Origin: Bacillus sp. MUM 116
GTDB lineage: Bacteria > Bacillota > Bacilli > Bacillales > Cytobacillaceae
NCBI RefSeq assembly: GCF_001866655.1
Contig: NZ_MLYR01000151.1
Location: forward strand, 1 to 39,662
Reading direction: 5' to 3'
Length of the DNA stretch: 39,662 bases
In this document: positions 1 through 7,159 of the stretch, one piece after another
How positions within the stretch are numbered: position 1 is the stretch's first letter
Layout of the letters: the number at the start of each line of letters is the position of its first letter
Program-made: the position numbers and the translations under genes
The notes under the pieces: generated by a model
Told to the model about the DNA's origin: nothing
Database searches by the model: none
Seen by the model: the letters and a program-made list of their open reading frames with translations, nothing else

Positions 1-43
1 TACGAAAAACAACAATCTATGCGAAAATAGCCTTACTTAAAAT

Positions 44-79
44 AAAAAGCAAAAGCGCCTAAACGCGCTTTTGCTTTTT
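44..79. terminator. Bidirectional hairpin terminator
   Basis: A perfect 15-bp inverted repeat (AAAAAGCAAAAGCGC at 44-58, its complement at 65-79) with a 6-base loop. It ends in T runs on both strands and lies just past the stop of the leftward DUF3813 gene, so it most likely terminates that transcript. Confidence 0.8.
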
Positions 80-82
80 ACA

Positions 83-271
83 TTAGCTATTTACTTGCTC
101 AAGCTCATTTTGCATTTGTTGGAGCTGACGTTGTTCGGCAAATGTGGAATTGGCAAATGCAGAACTTAATGCATTTTTGGCTTTCTCCACAGCAGAATCA
201 CGTTCAGCAGGGCTGGCAGACTTTGCCGTCTCCACAAATCTTCGTGCTTCTTGGAATAATTGGTTACTCAT
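83..271 (-). CDS. DUF3813 family small protein
   Basis: A 62-residue soluble, mostly helical protein rich in Ala, Glu and Gln, beginning MSNQLFQEARRFVETAK. It resembles the DUF3813 small proteins of Bacillus, which have no known function. The start is set by a GGAGG at about 281-285, which lies over the last codons of the upstream small gene (274-426), so the two are probably translationally coupled. A strong hairpin terminator follows. The family call is from recognition of the sequence; no catalytic motif is visible. Confidence 0.75.
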   Translation of the reverse strand: MSNQLFQEARRFVETAKSASPAERDSAVEKAKNALSSAFANSTFAEQRQLQQMQNELEQVNS

Positions 272-273
272 TT

Positions 274-426
274 TTATATTCCTCCAAGCGAGGAGTCATG
301 CACATTGGACATTTTCTGAGCTTCCGCTTCAGCATATGTCATGTGAAAGGGGATACGTTCGGCATGTTTAGAAACCGAATCTTTTCCTTGCTGGACAAAG
401 CGTTTTGATTTGTTTCGTTTACCCAT
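274..426 (-). CDS. Small basic hypothetical protein, 50 aa
   Basis: A 50-residue reading frame starting MGKRNKSKRFVQQGKD and ending SLGGI. The ATG at 424-426 has a GGAGGG ribosome site about six bases upstream. The N-terminus is strongly basic and the middle reads HMTYAEAEAQK; no membrane segment or known catalytic motif is seen. It stops three bases before the DUF3813 start and contains that gene's ribosome site, so the two form a small leftward operon. It looks like one of the short lysine-rich proteins common in spore formers, but I cannot name a family with confidence. Confidence 0.65.
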   Translation of the reverse strand: MGKRNKSKRFVQQGKDSVSKHAERIPFHMTYAEAEAQKMSNVHDSSLGGI

Positions 427-535
427 TCGAATCCCTCCAATGTTTGAGCTTCGCTTGAAACAGCAGGTGCTGCCTCAGAAATTAGTATGCTCCGAATTGA
501 TGTTTTCATTTAGGTAAACTATGGCGAAAAAAGAA

Positions 536-1348
536 CTATTTTAAATTTAATAAATCGGCGATATATACTCCGACTCCATCATCTTCATTTGTAAGGGTTA
601 CATCATTTGCAATATTTTTTAGCTGATCAATGGCATTTCCCATGGCAATTCCGTGTCCGGCATATTCAATCATTTCCAGGTCGTTATCTTCATCCCCGAA
701 GGCAATAACTCGTTCTGCTGGAATGTTGAAAGAATCAGCTGCTTTTTTCAGACCAACTGCTTTGTTTAAACCGGTTTTAATAATTTCAATGACATGCCAT
801 GGTGCTGCCCAACTGCGTTGATCAATTACTTCAGCATGGATTTCAGCTAAATGCTGACGAATTTGTTTTAATTCATCTTCTTCAGTGTGAATCAATAAAC
901 TAGTTGGGGAATCCTGTAAAAAGTTACTTAAATCACCGGTTGTTATTTTTGGTTTCCCCATTCCAAAAATATCGAGAAGCTTTTCATCGTGGTAGTGAAA
1001 ATAAACATCATCCATCACTTCTGCAATGATATTATGGAACTGAAAAGATCTGCAGGCTTCAACAATATCTTTCGCCACCTTAACATCTAATGGCTCATGG
1101 AAAAATCCCCAGTCTGGATTTCGTGGATGATGTGTAAATGCTCCGTTAAAGTTAACAATAGGAGTATCCAATTCCAATTCACGATAATATATTTCACTGG
1201 AGCGGTACGGTCTTCCCGTTGCAATCATGACGATATGTCCCGCCTCTTGGGCCTTTTTCAAAATACCCTTCGTTTTTAAAGAGATCGTTTTGTCATCTTT
1301 TAATAATGTTCCATCTAAATCTAAAGCTATTAAGTGTCTTTCTGCCAT
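536..1348 (-). CDS. yitU: Cof-type HAD-IIB phosphatase (YitU-like)
   Basis: A 270-residue HAD-superfamily hydrolase. The first catalytic motif is LDLDGTLL near residues 9-16 (nucleophile Asp and general-acid Asp). MIATGRPY gives motif II, a lysine near residue 194 (TGLNKAVGL) motif III, and FGDEDNDLEM motif IV. The cap inserted between motifs II and III is the C2 type of the Cof family, whose members dephosphorylate sugar phosphates or FMN; the substrate here cannot be read from sequence. The length is normal. A purine-rich AAGGGG precedes the ATG. Divergent from yitV, as expected for a yitU-yitV-yitW neighbourhood. Confidence 0.85.
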   Translation of the reverse strand: MAERHLIALDLDGTLLKDDKTISLKTKGILKKAQEAGHIVMIATGRPYRSSEIYYRELELDTPIVNFNGAFTHHPRNPDWGFFHEPLDVKVAKDIVEACRSFQFHNIIAEVMDDVYFHYHDEKLLDIFGMGKPKITTGDLSNFLQDSPTSLLIHTEEDELKQIRQHLAEIHAEVIDQRSWAAPWHVIEIIKTGLNKAVGLKKAADSFNIPAERVIAFGDEDNDLEMIEYAGHGIAMGNAIDQLKNIANDVTLTNEDDGVGVYIADLLNLK

Positions 1349-1410
1349 ATGATATAGACCCCTTCTCTTTTATTGGGTAAGATGGTATAAAATTTTCATC
1401 TTAAATAAAT

Positions 1411-1561
1411 TTCCAGCTCGAGCGCCTAGCCCCTCGAGGGAAAAAATGAACTGCTTTTTTCCTAGGTTGCTTCGGTCCGGCCGATGAAGTCAAAGAACGA
1501 CTTCATCATCCGGACCTTCAGCACTTGTTGGGGCTGAACAAGGCGCTTCCGCTTTTCTTTG
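1411..1561 (+). repeat. Structured intergenic repeat, copy A
   Basis: Together with the inverted repeat at 1621-1649 this fills the 1349-1757 gap, which has no gene. The 5' end reads TCCAGCTCGAGCGCC and the 3' end GGCGCTTCCGCTTTTC. Inside are a GGGAAAAAA/TTTTTTCC hairpin (1438-1462), a large hairpin with GGTCCGG at 1474-1480, GATGAAGTC at 1483-1491, loop AAAGAAC at 1492-1498, GACTTCATC at 1499-1507 and CCGGACC at 1510-1516, then a CTTGTT/AACAAG hairpin. Related copies lie at 22589, 29527 and 39548. Confidence 0.85.
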
Positions 1562-1620
1562 TATAAGTCTTTATTTTAGGAAAATATATGTTAAGATGTT
1601 ACACTACATTTGTGATTTTC

Positions 1621-1649
1621 TTTTAATACAATGTAAAACTGTATTAAAA
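1621..1649. promoter_or_regulatory. Perfect 10-bp inverted repeat upstream of yitV
   Basis: TTTTAATACA at 1621-1630 and TGTATTAAAA at 1640-1649 are perfect complements separated by nine bases. It lies 109 bases before the yitV start in an AT-rich stretch that also has a TATAAT at 1707-1712. It could be a regulator operator; no regulator family can be assigned. Confidence 0.4.
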
Positions 1650-1757
1650 CTTTAATTATTACTATGTTAACAATTTTATACCTAACCTGTAAAAAAATTC
1701 ACATCATATAATGTAAATTATCGATATACTAATGTGTGGCTTCAGGAGGATATAATC

Positions 1758-2525
1758 GTGGTTATCATCGAAAGGAAATACATTAAGGATATACCTGCAT
1801 TAGAAGTAGTTAAAAAAGATAAACATCATGATACACTGCCGACGGTTATTTTTATTCATGGTATTACAAGTGCCAAGGAGCATAACCTGCATTATGCCTA
1901 TTTATTAGCAGATAAGGGCTTTCGTGTGATTTTGCCAGATGCTTTAAACCATGGCGAACGGGGGCAAGGTATAGTTGAGGAAGAATTAACTGCCCAATTT
2001 TGGAACATTGTCATTAAAACTATTACAGAATTAAATGTAATAAAAGAGCATTTCGAAAAGACAGGGTTGGCTGATCCAAAAAGAATCGGGCTTGTCGGTA
2101 CATCCATGGGGGGAATCGTAACATTAGGTGCTATTACCCAATACCCTTGGATTAAAGCGGCAGTCAGCTTAATGGGAATGCCAGAATATGAGGAATTTTC
2201 ACTTTGGCAGCTTGATCAGCTGAAAAACAGGGGAATGAAAGTTCCTTTTACAGAGGAAGAAATTACTAACCAACTCACGATTCTTAGGGACTATGATTTA
2301 AGCAGGAATCCTGAAAAACTGGAACAAAGGCCGCTTTTGTTTTGGCATGGAAAAAAAGACCCGATCGTTCCTTACTCCTTAACTTATCAATTTTATCAAA
2401 AAATTAAGCCGCTTTATCATCAAAATCCTGAAAGACTCGCATTTATTTTAGATGAGCATGCAGGGCATAAGGTTAGTAGGGATGGGTTATTAGCTACTGT
2501 TGATTGGTTTGCAAAATACTTGTAA
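1758..2525 (+). CDS. yitV: Alpha/beta hydrolase, esterase-like (YitV-like)
   Basis: A 255-residue alpha/beta-hydrolase. FIHGITSAKEHN forms the oxyanion region, VGTSMGG (near residue 115) is the nucleophile elbow with the catalytic Ser, WHGKKDPIVP supplies the likely acid, and EHAGHKV near the C-terminus the catalytic His. No signal peptide, so cytoplasmic; substrate unknown. I chose the GTG start at 1758 because TTCAGGAGG lies 8 bases upstream; the ATG at 1734 has no such site and overlaps it. Next to the Fe-S factor yitW, as in B. subtilis. Likely a carboxylesterase or acyl hydrolase. Confidence 0.82.
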   Translation: MVIIERKYIKDIPALEVVKKDKHHDTLPTVIFIHGITSAKEHNLHYAYLLADKGFRVILPDALNHGERGQGIVEEELTAQFWNIVIKTITELNVIKEHFEKTGLADPKRIGLVGTSMGGIVTLGAITQYPWIKAAVSLMGMPEYEEFSLWQLDQLKNRGMKVPFTEEEITNQLTILRDYDLSRNPEKLEQRPLLFWHGKKDPIVPYSLTYQFYQKIKPLYHQNPERLAFILDEHAGHKVSRDGLLATVDWFAKYL

Positions 2526-2554
2526 AGTAAAAATGTTTGACAGGAGTGATTTTT

Positions 2555-2863
2555 ATGAATGAAGAATTAAAAGAAAATATAATGGGAGCCCTGGAGCTTG
2601 TTGTCGATCCCGAATTAGGTGTGGACATTGTGAATTTAGGTTTAGTTTACAATTTGGAAATGGATGATGAAGGCAAAGTCGATATTACGATGACATTAAC
2701 TTCAATGGGTTGCCCGCTTGCCGGAACGATTGTCGATCAAGTAAAAAGATCATTAGCAGATATTCCGGAAATCAAAGATGTCGAAGTCAATATCGTTTGG
2801 AATCCGCCGTGGAATAAAGACATGATGTCCCGATATGCAAAAATTGCCTTAGGGATCCGCTAG
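2555..2863 (+). CDS. yitW: MIP18/DUF59 Fe-S assembly factor (YitW/SufT-like)
   Basis: A 102-residue single-domain DUF59 protein. The hallmarks DPELGVDIVNLGLVY near the N-terminus and TLTSMGCPLAG with the conserved Cys are present, followed by VNIVWNPPWNKDMMS. Family members (SufT, MIP18, PaaD N-domain) help mature or deliver iron-sulfur clusters in the cytoplasm. The ATG at 2555 is preferred to 2537 because of the CAGGAG before it. It follows yitV by 29 bases and probably shares its message. Its place beside Fe-S-dependent anaerobic genes is suggestive, but it is separated from them by a terminator. Confidence 0.85.
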   Translation: MNEELKENIMGALELVVDPELGVDIVNLGLVYNLEMDDEGKVDITMTLTSMGCPLAGTIVDQVKRSLADIPEIKDVEVNIVWNPPWNKDMMSRYAKIALGIR

Positions 2864-2876
2864 AAATGAACTTCTC

Positions 2877-2904
2877 AAACAGCAGAGTCTAACTCTTGCT
2901 GTTT
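2877..2904 (+). terminator. Rho-independent terminator after yitW
   Basis: AAACAGCA and GAGT pair with ACTC and TGCTGTTT around a CTA loop (one bulged T), followed by seven T residues. It ends the yitV-yitW message and separates it from the radical SAM gene. Confidence 0.8.
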
Positions 2905-2943
2905 TTTTGACTTCACAAAACTGACATAAACTCCTGCTTTTTA

Positions 2944-2986
2944 AGTGAGGTACTTCACATTTTTCAACTATAAACAACTTTATAAT
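2944..2986 (+). promoter_or_regulatory. Fnr-type box and -10 for the radical SAM gene
   Basis: AGTGA-GGTACT-TCACA at 2944-2959 matches the Fnr/Crp palindrome TGTGA-N6-TCACA with one mismatch. A TATAAT lies at 2981-2986, so the predicted start is near 2993 and the box centre is about 41 bases upstream, the spacing of class II Fnr-activated promoters. No good -35 is seen, as expected for an activated promoter. An fnr gene lies two genes away. Confidence 0.7.
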
Positions 2987-3038
2987 ACAGTTATTAAAGC
3001 TGTTTGCATTGAAAAGCTGATGTAGGAGGCGTATCATC

Positions 3039-4142
3039 ATGTCTTTTAGCCGAGATTTTAATAAAGATCCATTTATTGTGATTTGGGAGCTAACACGTGC
3101 TTGTCAATTAAAGTGTCTGCATTGCCGTGCAGATGCACAATATACAAGAGACCCGCGCGAACTAACCTTTGAAGAAGGCAAACATCTAATTGATCAAATA
3201 TATGAAATGAATAACCCTCTCCTTGTTTTCACAGGGGGAGACCCGCTGATGCGGGAAGATATTTTTGATATTGCAAAATATGCAGTTGAAAAAGGCGTAC
3301 GTGTTTCAATGACTCCAAGTGCGACACCAAAGGTGACCAAAGAAGCAATTCAAAAGGCGAAGGAAGTAGGTCTTTCCCGCTGGGCGTTTAGTATTGACGG
3401 TCCGAATGCCGAAATTCATGATCATTTTCGCGGAACGGCCGGATCATTTGATCTGACGATGGAAAAAATTAAATATTTACATGAATTAGAAATTCCGATT
3501 CAAATCAATACAGTGATTTCAAGATATAATGTGGAATATCTTGATGAAATGGCCAAAATGGTCGAAGATTTAAATTGTGTGCTTTGGAGTGTTTTCTTCC
3601 TTGTACCGACTGGAAGAGGCCAGGATACTGACATGATTTCTCCAGTCGAACATGAAAAAGTCCTTAGATGGTTATATGATTTAAGTAAACGAGTTTCCTT
3701 TGATATTAAAACAACGGAAGCGATGCATTACCGCCGGGTGGTCATCCAGCAAAAAATGCGCGAGGCAAAAGTTAGCACCGATGAAATCGATTATTTAAAT
3801 GCTTTAACGGAAAAAGGGTTAACAGGATCGATTGATGGCCTTGGAAGGGCGCCAAAAGGCGTGAATGATGGAAATGGCTTTGTGTTCATTTCTCATATTG
3901 GAGACGTCTATCCTAGCGGTCTTTTGCCTGTAAAAGCAGGAAATGTCCGTGAGAACCCGCTTGCGGAAATTTACCGTGAGTCCCCAATTTTCAAGTCATT
4001 ACGGGATCCCGATTCCTTTAAAGGGAAATGCGGTGTTTGTGAATTCAGATATGTATGCGGTGGGTCAAGATCCAGAGCATATGCGATGACCGGAGATTAT
4101 CTTGAAAGCGAACCATTCTGCGTGTATATACCAAAAGCATAA
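3039..4142 (+). CDS. Radical SAM/SPASM protein, NirJ/AhbD-like
   Basis: A 367-residue radical SAM enzyme. TRACQLKCLHC puts the 4Fe-4S cysteines at residues 22, 26 and 29, FTGGDPLMRED is the SAM-binding GGD motif, and the C-terminal SPASM-type domain has KCGVCEFRYVCGG plus a last Cys near the end (EPFC), able to hold auxiliary Fe-S clusters. The architecture and the N-terminus (PFIVIWELTRACQLKC) resemble the NirJ and AhbC/AhbD haem-modifying group and the TIGR04053-type relatives of Bacilli. An Fnr-type promoter precedes it, implying anaerobic use, perhaps in haem d1 or other haem synthesis, or in peptide modification. No precursor peptide or other haem gene is nearby, so the substrate is open. 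ATG has GTAGGAGGC upstream. Confidence 0.8.
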   Translation: MSFSRDFNKDPFIVIWELTRACQLKCLHCRADAQYTRDPRELTFEEGKHLIDQIYEMNNPLLVFTGGDPLMREDIFDIAKYAVEKGVRVSMTPSATPKVTKEAIQKAKEVGLSRWAFSIDGPNAEIHDHFRGTAGSFDLTMEKIKYLHELEIPIQINTVISRYNVEYLDEMAKMVEDLNCVLWSVFFLVPTGRGQDTDMISPVEHEKVLRWLYDLSKRVSFDIKTTEAMHYRRVVIQQKMREAKVSTDEIDYLNALTEKGLTGSIDGLGRAPKGVNDGNGFVFISHIGDVYPSGLLPVKAGNVRENPLAEIYRESPIFKSLRDPDSFKGKCGVCEFRYVCGGSRSRAYAMTGDYLESEPFCVYIPKA

Positions 4143-4170
4143 AGGGGAAAGCAGACGCAATAAAAATTAA

Positions 4171-4197
4171 GGAAGCAATCGGTATCTGATTGCTTCC
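4171..4197. terminator. Bidirectional terminator between radical SAM gene and fnr
   Basis: GGAAGCAATC at 4171-4180 pairs perfectly with 4188-4197 around a 7-base loop. T-rich tracts follow on both strands. It sits between two converging genes and can serve both. Confidence 0.8.
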
Positions 4198-4202
4198 CCA
4201 TT

Positions 4203-4901
4203 TTATTCGATATTACAATAAACAGCCGGACAATTTTCACAGCCAATTTCATCCTTTAAATATTGAAGATCTAAAATTGAAATTTTGCCTTTTTTAACTG
4301 AAATAATATTGTCCTTCTTTAATTCGCTTAAAATCCGGTTTGTACTCTCACGGGAGGTTCCGCAGAAATTCGCAAGCTCCTGATTTGTAAGAGGTAAATC
4401 AATTAATATTTCATTTTCTTTATGAATACCATAGCTATTAGACATACGAATTAGTGTTGAAAAAAGCGCGCCGCGTTTGCCAATTAAAACAAGGTCACGA
4501 AATTTGGTTTGCGTTTTGCGGAAATGATCACTCATCCATTTCATGAATTCAAAAGCAAGTTTGCTGTCATGGAAAATTTCGTTTTCAAGCACATCTTTTT
4601 TGATGGCGACAATTTCTCCTTCTTCCAGAACTTTGGCACTGAGTAAATATTTGGAATTATCAGTGAATAGGGTCAATTCACCACAAATATCATTTTCCCC
4701 ACAGATTCTTAAGGAAAGCTCCCGGCCATCTGAGGTAATTTTACTGATTTGGATTTTGCCGGAAAGGATAATATAGAGCTCTTCGGCTGCCATTCCTTCT
4801 TGGAATAAAAACGCTCCTCTTTCACTTCTAAATTTCCGGTCAGCGAATTTAAGCAATTCTTTTATTTCTAATGAATGAGTCGGTTTCATTTTTGTCATCA
4901 T
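4203..4901 (-). CDS. fnr: Fnr, oxygen-sensing Crp/Fnr regulator (Bacillus type)
   Basis: A 232-residue Crp/Fnr regulator: an N-terminal cyclic-nucleotide-fold domain (RGAFLFQEGMAAEELYIILSG, glycines preserved), a dimerisation helix, and a C-terminal winged helix with recognition region ELANFCGTSRESTNRILSEL. The C-terminal cysteines 221, 224 and 229 (CENCPAVYC) have the spacing of the 4Fe-4S ligands of B. subtilis Fnr, and Asp136 in FRDLVL is placed like its fourth ligand. So it should bind TGTGA-N6-TCACA sites under low oxygen. Such boxes occur at 2944 and 7025 near its neighbours. Start has GAGGTG 8 bases upstream. I saw no clear Fnr box in its own upstream region. Confidence 0.93.
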   Translation of the reverse strand: MMTKMKPTHSLEIKELLKFADRKFRSERGAFLFQEGMAAEELYIILSGKIQISKITSDGRELSLRICGENDICGELTLFTDNSKYLLSAKVLEEGEIVAIKKDVLENEIFHDSKLAFEFMKWMSDHFRKTQTKFRDLVLIGKRGALFSTLIRMSNSYGIHKENEILIDLPLTNQELANFCGTSRESTNRILSELKKDNIISVKKGKISILDLQYLKDEIGCENCPAVYCNIE

Positions 4902-5088
4902 TCAGGTTTCACCTCATCAATAGTTAAAAAACCAGATGTTTTTTACTAGGTCATTTTGTATTGTTATAAATATTTTAACTCAGGTTTTTGCAAAAAAGAA
5001 AAGTAAACAATGACAATATAGTGAAAACTGTTTATATTTTTTACAAAATTTGAATTGCTTGTACGGTGGATTTTCCAAAAACAATCGT

Positions 5089-5116
5089 TTGTACCTCATC
5101 CATCTTCTGTTATGAT
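5089..5116 (+). promoter_or_regulatory. Probable sigma-A promoter of moaA
   Basis: TTGTAC at 5089-5094 and TATGAT at 5111-5116 are separated by 16 bases, 87 bases before the chosen moaA start. The 4902-5202 gap between fnr and moaA holds no gene; it is AT-rich and must carry both divergent promoters. No Fnr palindrome or Moco riboswitch-like fold was recognised in it. Confidence 0.45.
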
Positions 5117-5202
5117 TATGAGTAAGTTACCTGGTGTTTAATAATGAATTTCATAAAACTTTAATTCATTTGATGTTTTTAAAAATAATGGAGTTGATAA
5201 GA

Positions 5203-6219
5203 ATGGAAAATACCATTATTAAAGATAAATTGAATCGTCCCTTACATGATTTACGTATTTCTGTTATCGATCGCTGTAATTTTCGCTGTCAATATTGTAT
5301 GCCGGCCGATCAATTTGGACCGGATTTTGTCTTTTTACCGAAAAGAGCTTTACTAACCTATGAAGAAATTGAGCGGCTGGCTAAGATTTTTGTACAATTG
5401 GGAGTTGAAAAGATTCGTTTAACCGGCGGAGAACCCCTATTAAGAAGGGATTTGCCAGTTCTTGTAAGCAAACTGTCCGATATTGAAGGTCTAAAAGATA
5501 TTGGACTAACAACAAACGGTGTCATGCTAAAGAAATTTGCTGAAAAACTAAAACAAGCCGGTCTTAAACGGGTGAACGTCAGCCTTGACAGCCTCAATGA
5601 TGATTTGTTTGGAAAAATAAACGGCCGCAAGATTGGAACGAAACTTGTTTTAGAGGGAATTGAAGCAGCAAAACAGGCTGGCTTAGGCGTGAAAATCAAT
5701 ATGGTAGTGAAAAAAGGTCTGAATGATTCGGAAATCATTCCGATGGCCGATTTCTGTAAGAATAATGGTCTGGAGCTCAGGTTTATTGAATTTATGGATG
5801 TTGGTTCGACAAATGGCTGGAAGATGGATGATGTTATTACGAAAAAGCAGATTTACGAAATGTTGAAAGACCAATATGAACTCGAGCCAGTGAATCCCGC
5901 TTATTTTGGCGAAGTGGCGAAACTTTACCGTTATAAAGATACGAATGTAAATGTAGGATTTATTTCTTCTGTATCAGAGTCATTCTGTTCAAGCTGTACC
6001 CGGGCGCGCTTGTCTGCAAATGGACAATTATTTACCTGCCTATTTAATGGAAACGGCCATGATCTTCGTAATATCATGAGAAATGGGGCAACGGACGAAG
6101 AACTCACAAACCGGATTACTGAAATTTGGAATGGCCGCGAAGACCGCTACTCTGATGAAAGAATGGCAGAATCCAATAAGAATCGAAAGAAAATTGAAAT
6201 GTCCTATATTGGGGGGTAA
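5203..6219 (+). CDS. moaA: MoaA, GTP 3',8-cyclase
   Basis: A 338-residue radical SAM enzyme for the first step of molybdenum cofactor synthesis, GTP to 3',8-cyclo-GTP, acting with MoaC (not in this window). Residues DRCNFRCQYCMPAD put the N-terminal cluster cysteines at 25, 29 and 32; RLTGGEPLLRRD is the SAM motif; the C-terminal cluster is in FCSSCTRARLSANGQLFTCLF, which also holds the GTP-binding arginines. MENTII at 5203 is preferred as start because a GGAG lies 9 bases upstream; the longer frame from 5134 adds an unrelated leader. Separated from moeA-mobB by the divergent ric gene. Confidence 0.95.
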   Translation: MENTIIKDKLNRPLHDLRISVIDRCNFRCQYCMPADQFGPDFVFLPKRALLTYEEIERLAKIFVQLGVEKIRLTGGEPLLRRDLPVLVSKLSDIEGLKDIGLTTNGVMLKKFAEKLKQAGLKRVNVSLDSLNDDLFGKINGRKIGTKLVLEGIEAAKQAGLGVKINMVVKKGLNDSEIIPMADFCKNNGLELRFIEFMDVGSTNGWKMDDVITKKQIYEMLKDQYELEPVNPAYFGEVAKLYRYKDTNVNVGFISSVSESFCSSCTRARLSANGQLFTCLFNGNGHDLRNIMRNGATDEELTNRITEIWNGREDRYSDERMAESNKNRKKIEMSYIGG

Positions 6220-6255
6220 AAAACAACCTGCTTCAATCGAAGCAGGTTGTTTTTT
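6218..6255. terminator. Bidirectional terminator between moaA and ric
   Basis: A perfect 17-bp inverted repeat (6218-6234 and 6239-6255, core ACAACCTGCTTC) with a 4-base loop and flanking A and T runs. It overlaps the moaA stop and touches the ric stop, so it terminates both converging genes. Confidence 0.9.
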
Positions 6256-6953
6256 TAATCTATATATCTTGGGAATAAAATGTTATTTTCAAGGTGTACA
6301 TGCATGAAGGTTAATCCTTCGAGTCCTTCTAATCGCTTATAAACTAAATGATACGTGCCGCAGGCATCTAGTGGGAGTTCGAAATCAGATGTTACCGCAC
6401 GGATTTGTCTTAAAATTTCTCCGGCATGGTCATGCTCTTTTTCAAGCTCGACAATCATCGCAATTGCCTCTTCACGATTTGATACAGTATTGTCTACAAG
6501 CTGTCTAATTAAAGGGAAAACAATTTCCTCTTCTTTTGCCATGTGTTCTATCAATTCTTTCTTTAATTCATAGAAAAGTTCATTAACTTTTAATAGCTCT
6601 GGATGGTTATCGCCGTGAACTCGTGATACCTTTGTCACATAAGGACTAAGCTGTGTTAATTCTTCTTCCGTAACACGGTGGTAGCGGGTAATAATGTGAT
6701 CGATCATCGTATTGGAATCAGAATCCGTCCATACTTCCAAATTGGTATCAACCGGTTCACTTTTTTCATAGACATACTTTAATTCTTCGATTAACATCTC
6801 CAAATTCAAATGGTTTTGTTCAGCGGCTTGAGATAATGGAATATTACCGCCGCAGCAAAAATCAATTCGATTCTTTTTGAAGATATCACTTGTTTTTGGG
6901 ATCTTGTTTACAATATCTTTCACCAATGTATTTGAAGTAAATGAAAAGGTCAT
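6255..6953 (-). CDS. ric: Ric/ScdA-type di-iron Fe-S cluster repair protein
   Basis: A 232-residue member of the YtfE/ScdA family, which restores iron-sulfur clusters damaged by nitric oxide or oxidants. The N-terminal ScdA_N domain carries RIDFCCGGNIPL near residue 30. The rest is a hemerythrin-like bundle whose iron-ligand His and Glu residues appear in DHIITRYHRVTEEEL, VHGDNHPEL, HMAKEEEIVFPLI, EKEHDHAGEIL and MHVHLENNILFPRYI. The start is supported by AGGAGG just upstream. An Fnr-type box with a TATGCT -10 at the right spacing lies upstream, suggesting anaerobic or nitrosative induction together with the Moco genes. A role in protecting Fnr or nitrate-respiration enzymes is inference. Confidence 0.92.
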   Translation of the reverse strand: MTFSFTSNTLVKDIVNKIPKTSDIFKKNRIDFCCGGNIPLSQAAEQNHLNLEMLIEELKYVYEKSEPVDTNLEVWTDSDSNTMIDHIITRYHRVTEEELTQLSPYVTKVSRVHGDNHPELLKVNELFYELKKELIEHMAKEEEIVFPLIRQLVDNTVSNREEAIAMIVELEKEHDHAGEILRQIRAVTSDFELPLDACGTYHLVYKRLEGLEGLTFMHVHLENNILFPRYID

Positions 6954-6997
6954 AACAATTTCCTCCTTAGTTCGTTAGAAATTTCTTTCATGTCATA

Positions 6998-7040
6998 AGC
7001 ATAATTCAATCTGAGAAAAAACAAGGTGACTTAAATCACA
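6998..7040 (-). promoter_or_regulatory. Fnr-type box and -10 for ric
   Basis: GGTGA-CTTAAA-TCACA at 7025-7040 matches TGTGA-N6-TCACA with one mismatch. On the minus strand TATGCT at 7003-6998 predicts a start near 6991, about 41 bases from the box centre (class II position). The same box may also act on moeA to the right, where the spacing to possible -10 elements (7057-7067) is less regular. Confidence 0.65.
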
Positions 7041-7159
7041 CAATTCATATGATATTTATGATAAAAATAGGAACATGACAGCAATGTGATAGTTGCGATG
7101 TTCATATAGTTTCGATAGTCTTATTATAAATGACTGTATAAAGGCAGGAGCTGATTCAA

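Noticed and set aside
142..408. Two overlapping rightward frames of 75-88 residues
   Set aside because: They are antisense to the DUF3813 gene and its small partner, both of which have good ribosome sites.
4902..5202. A molybdenum-cofactor riboswitch before moaA
   Set aside because: The stretch is AT-rich with no convincing multi-stem fold; only a plain promoter could be supported.
7085..7100. A second Fnr box before moeA
   Set aside because: The left half TGTGA is good but the right half CGATG is far from TCACA; kept only as a remark under moeA.
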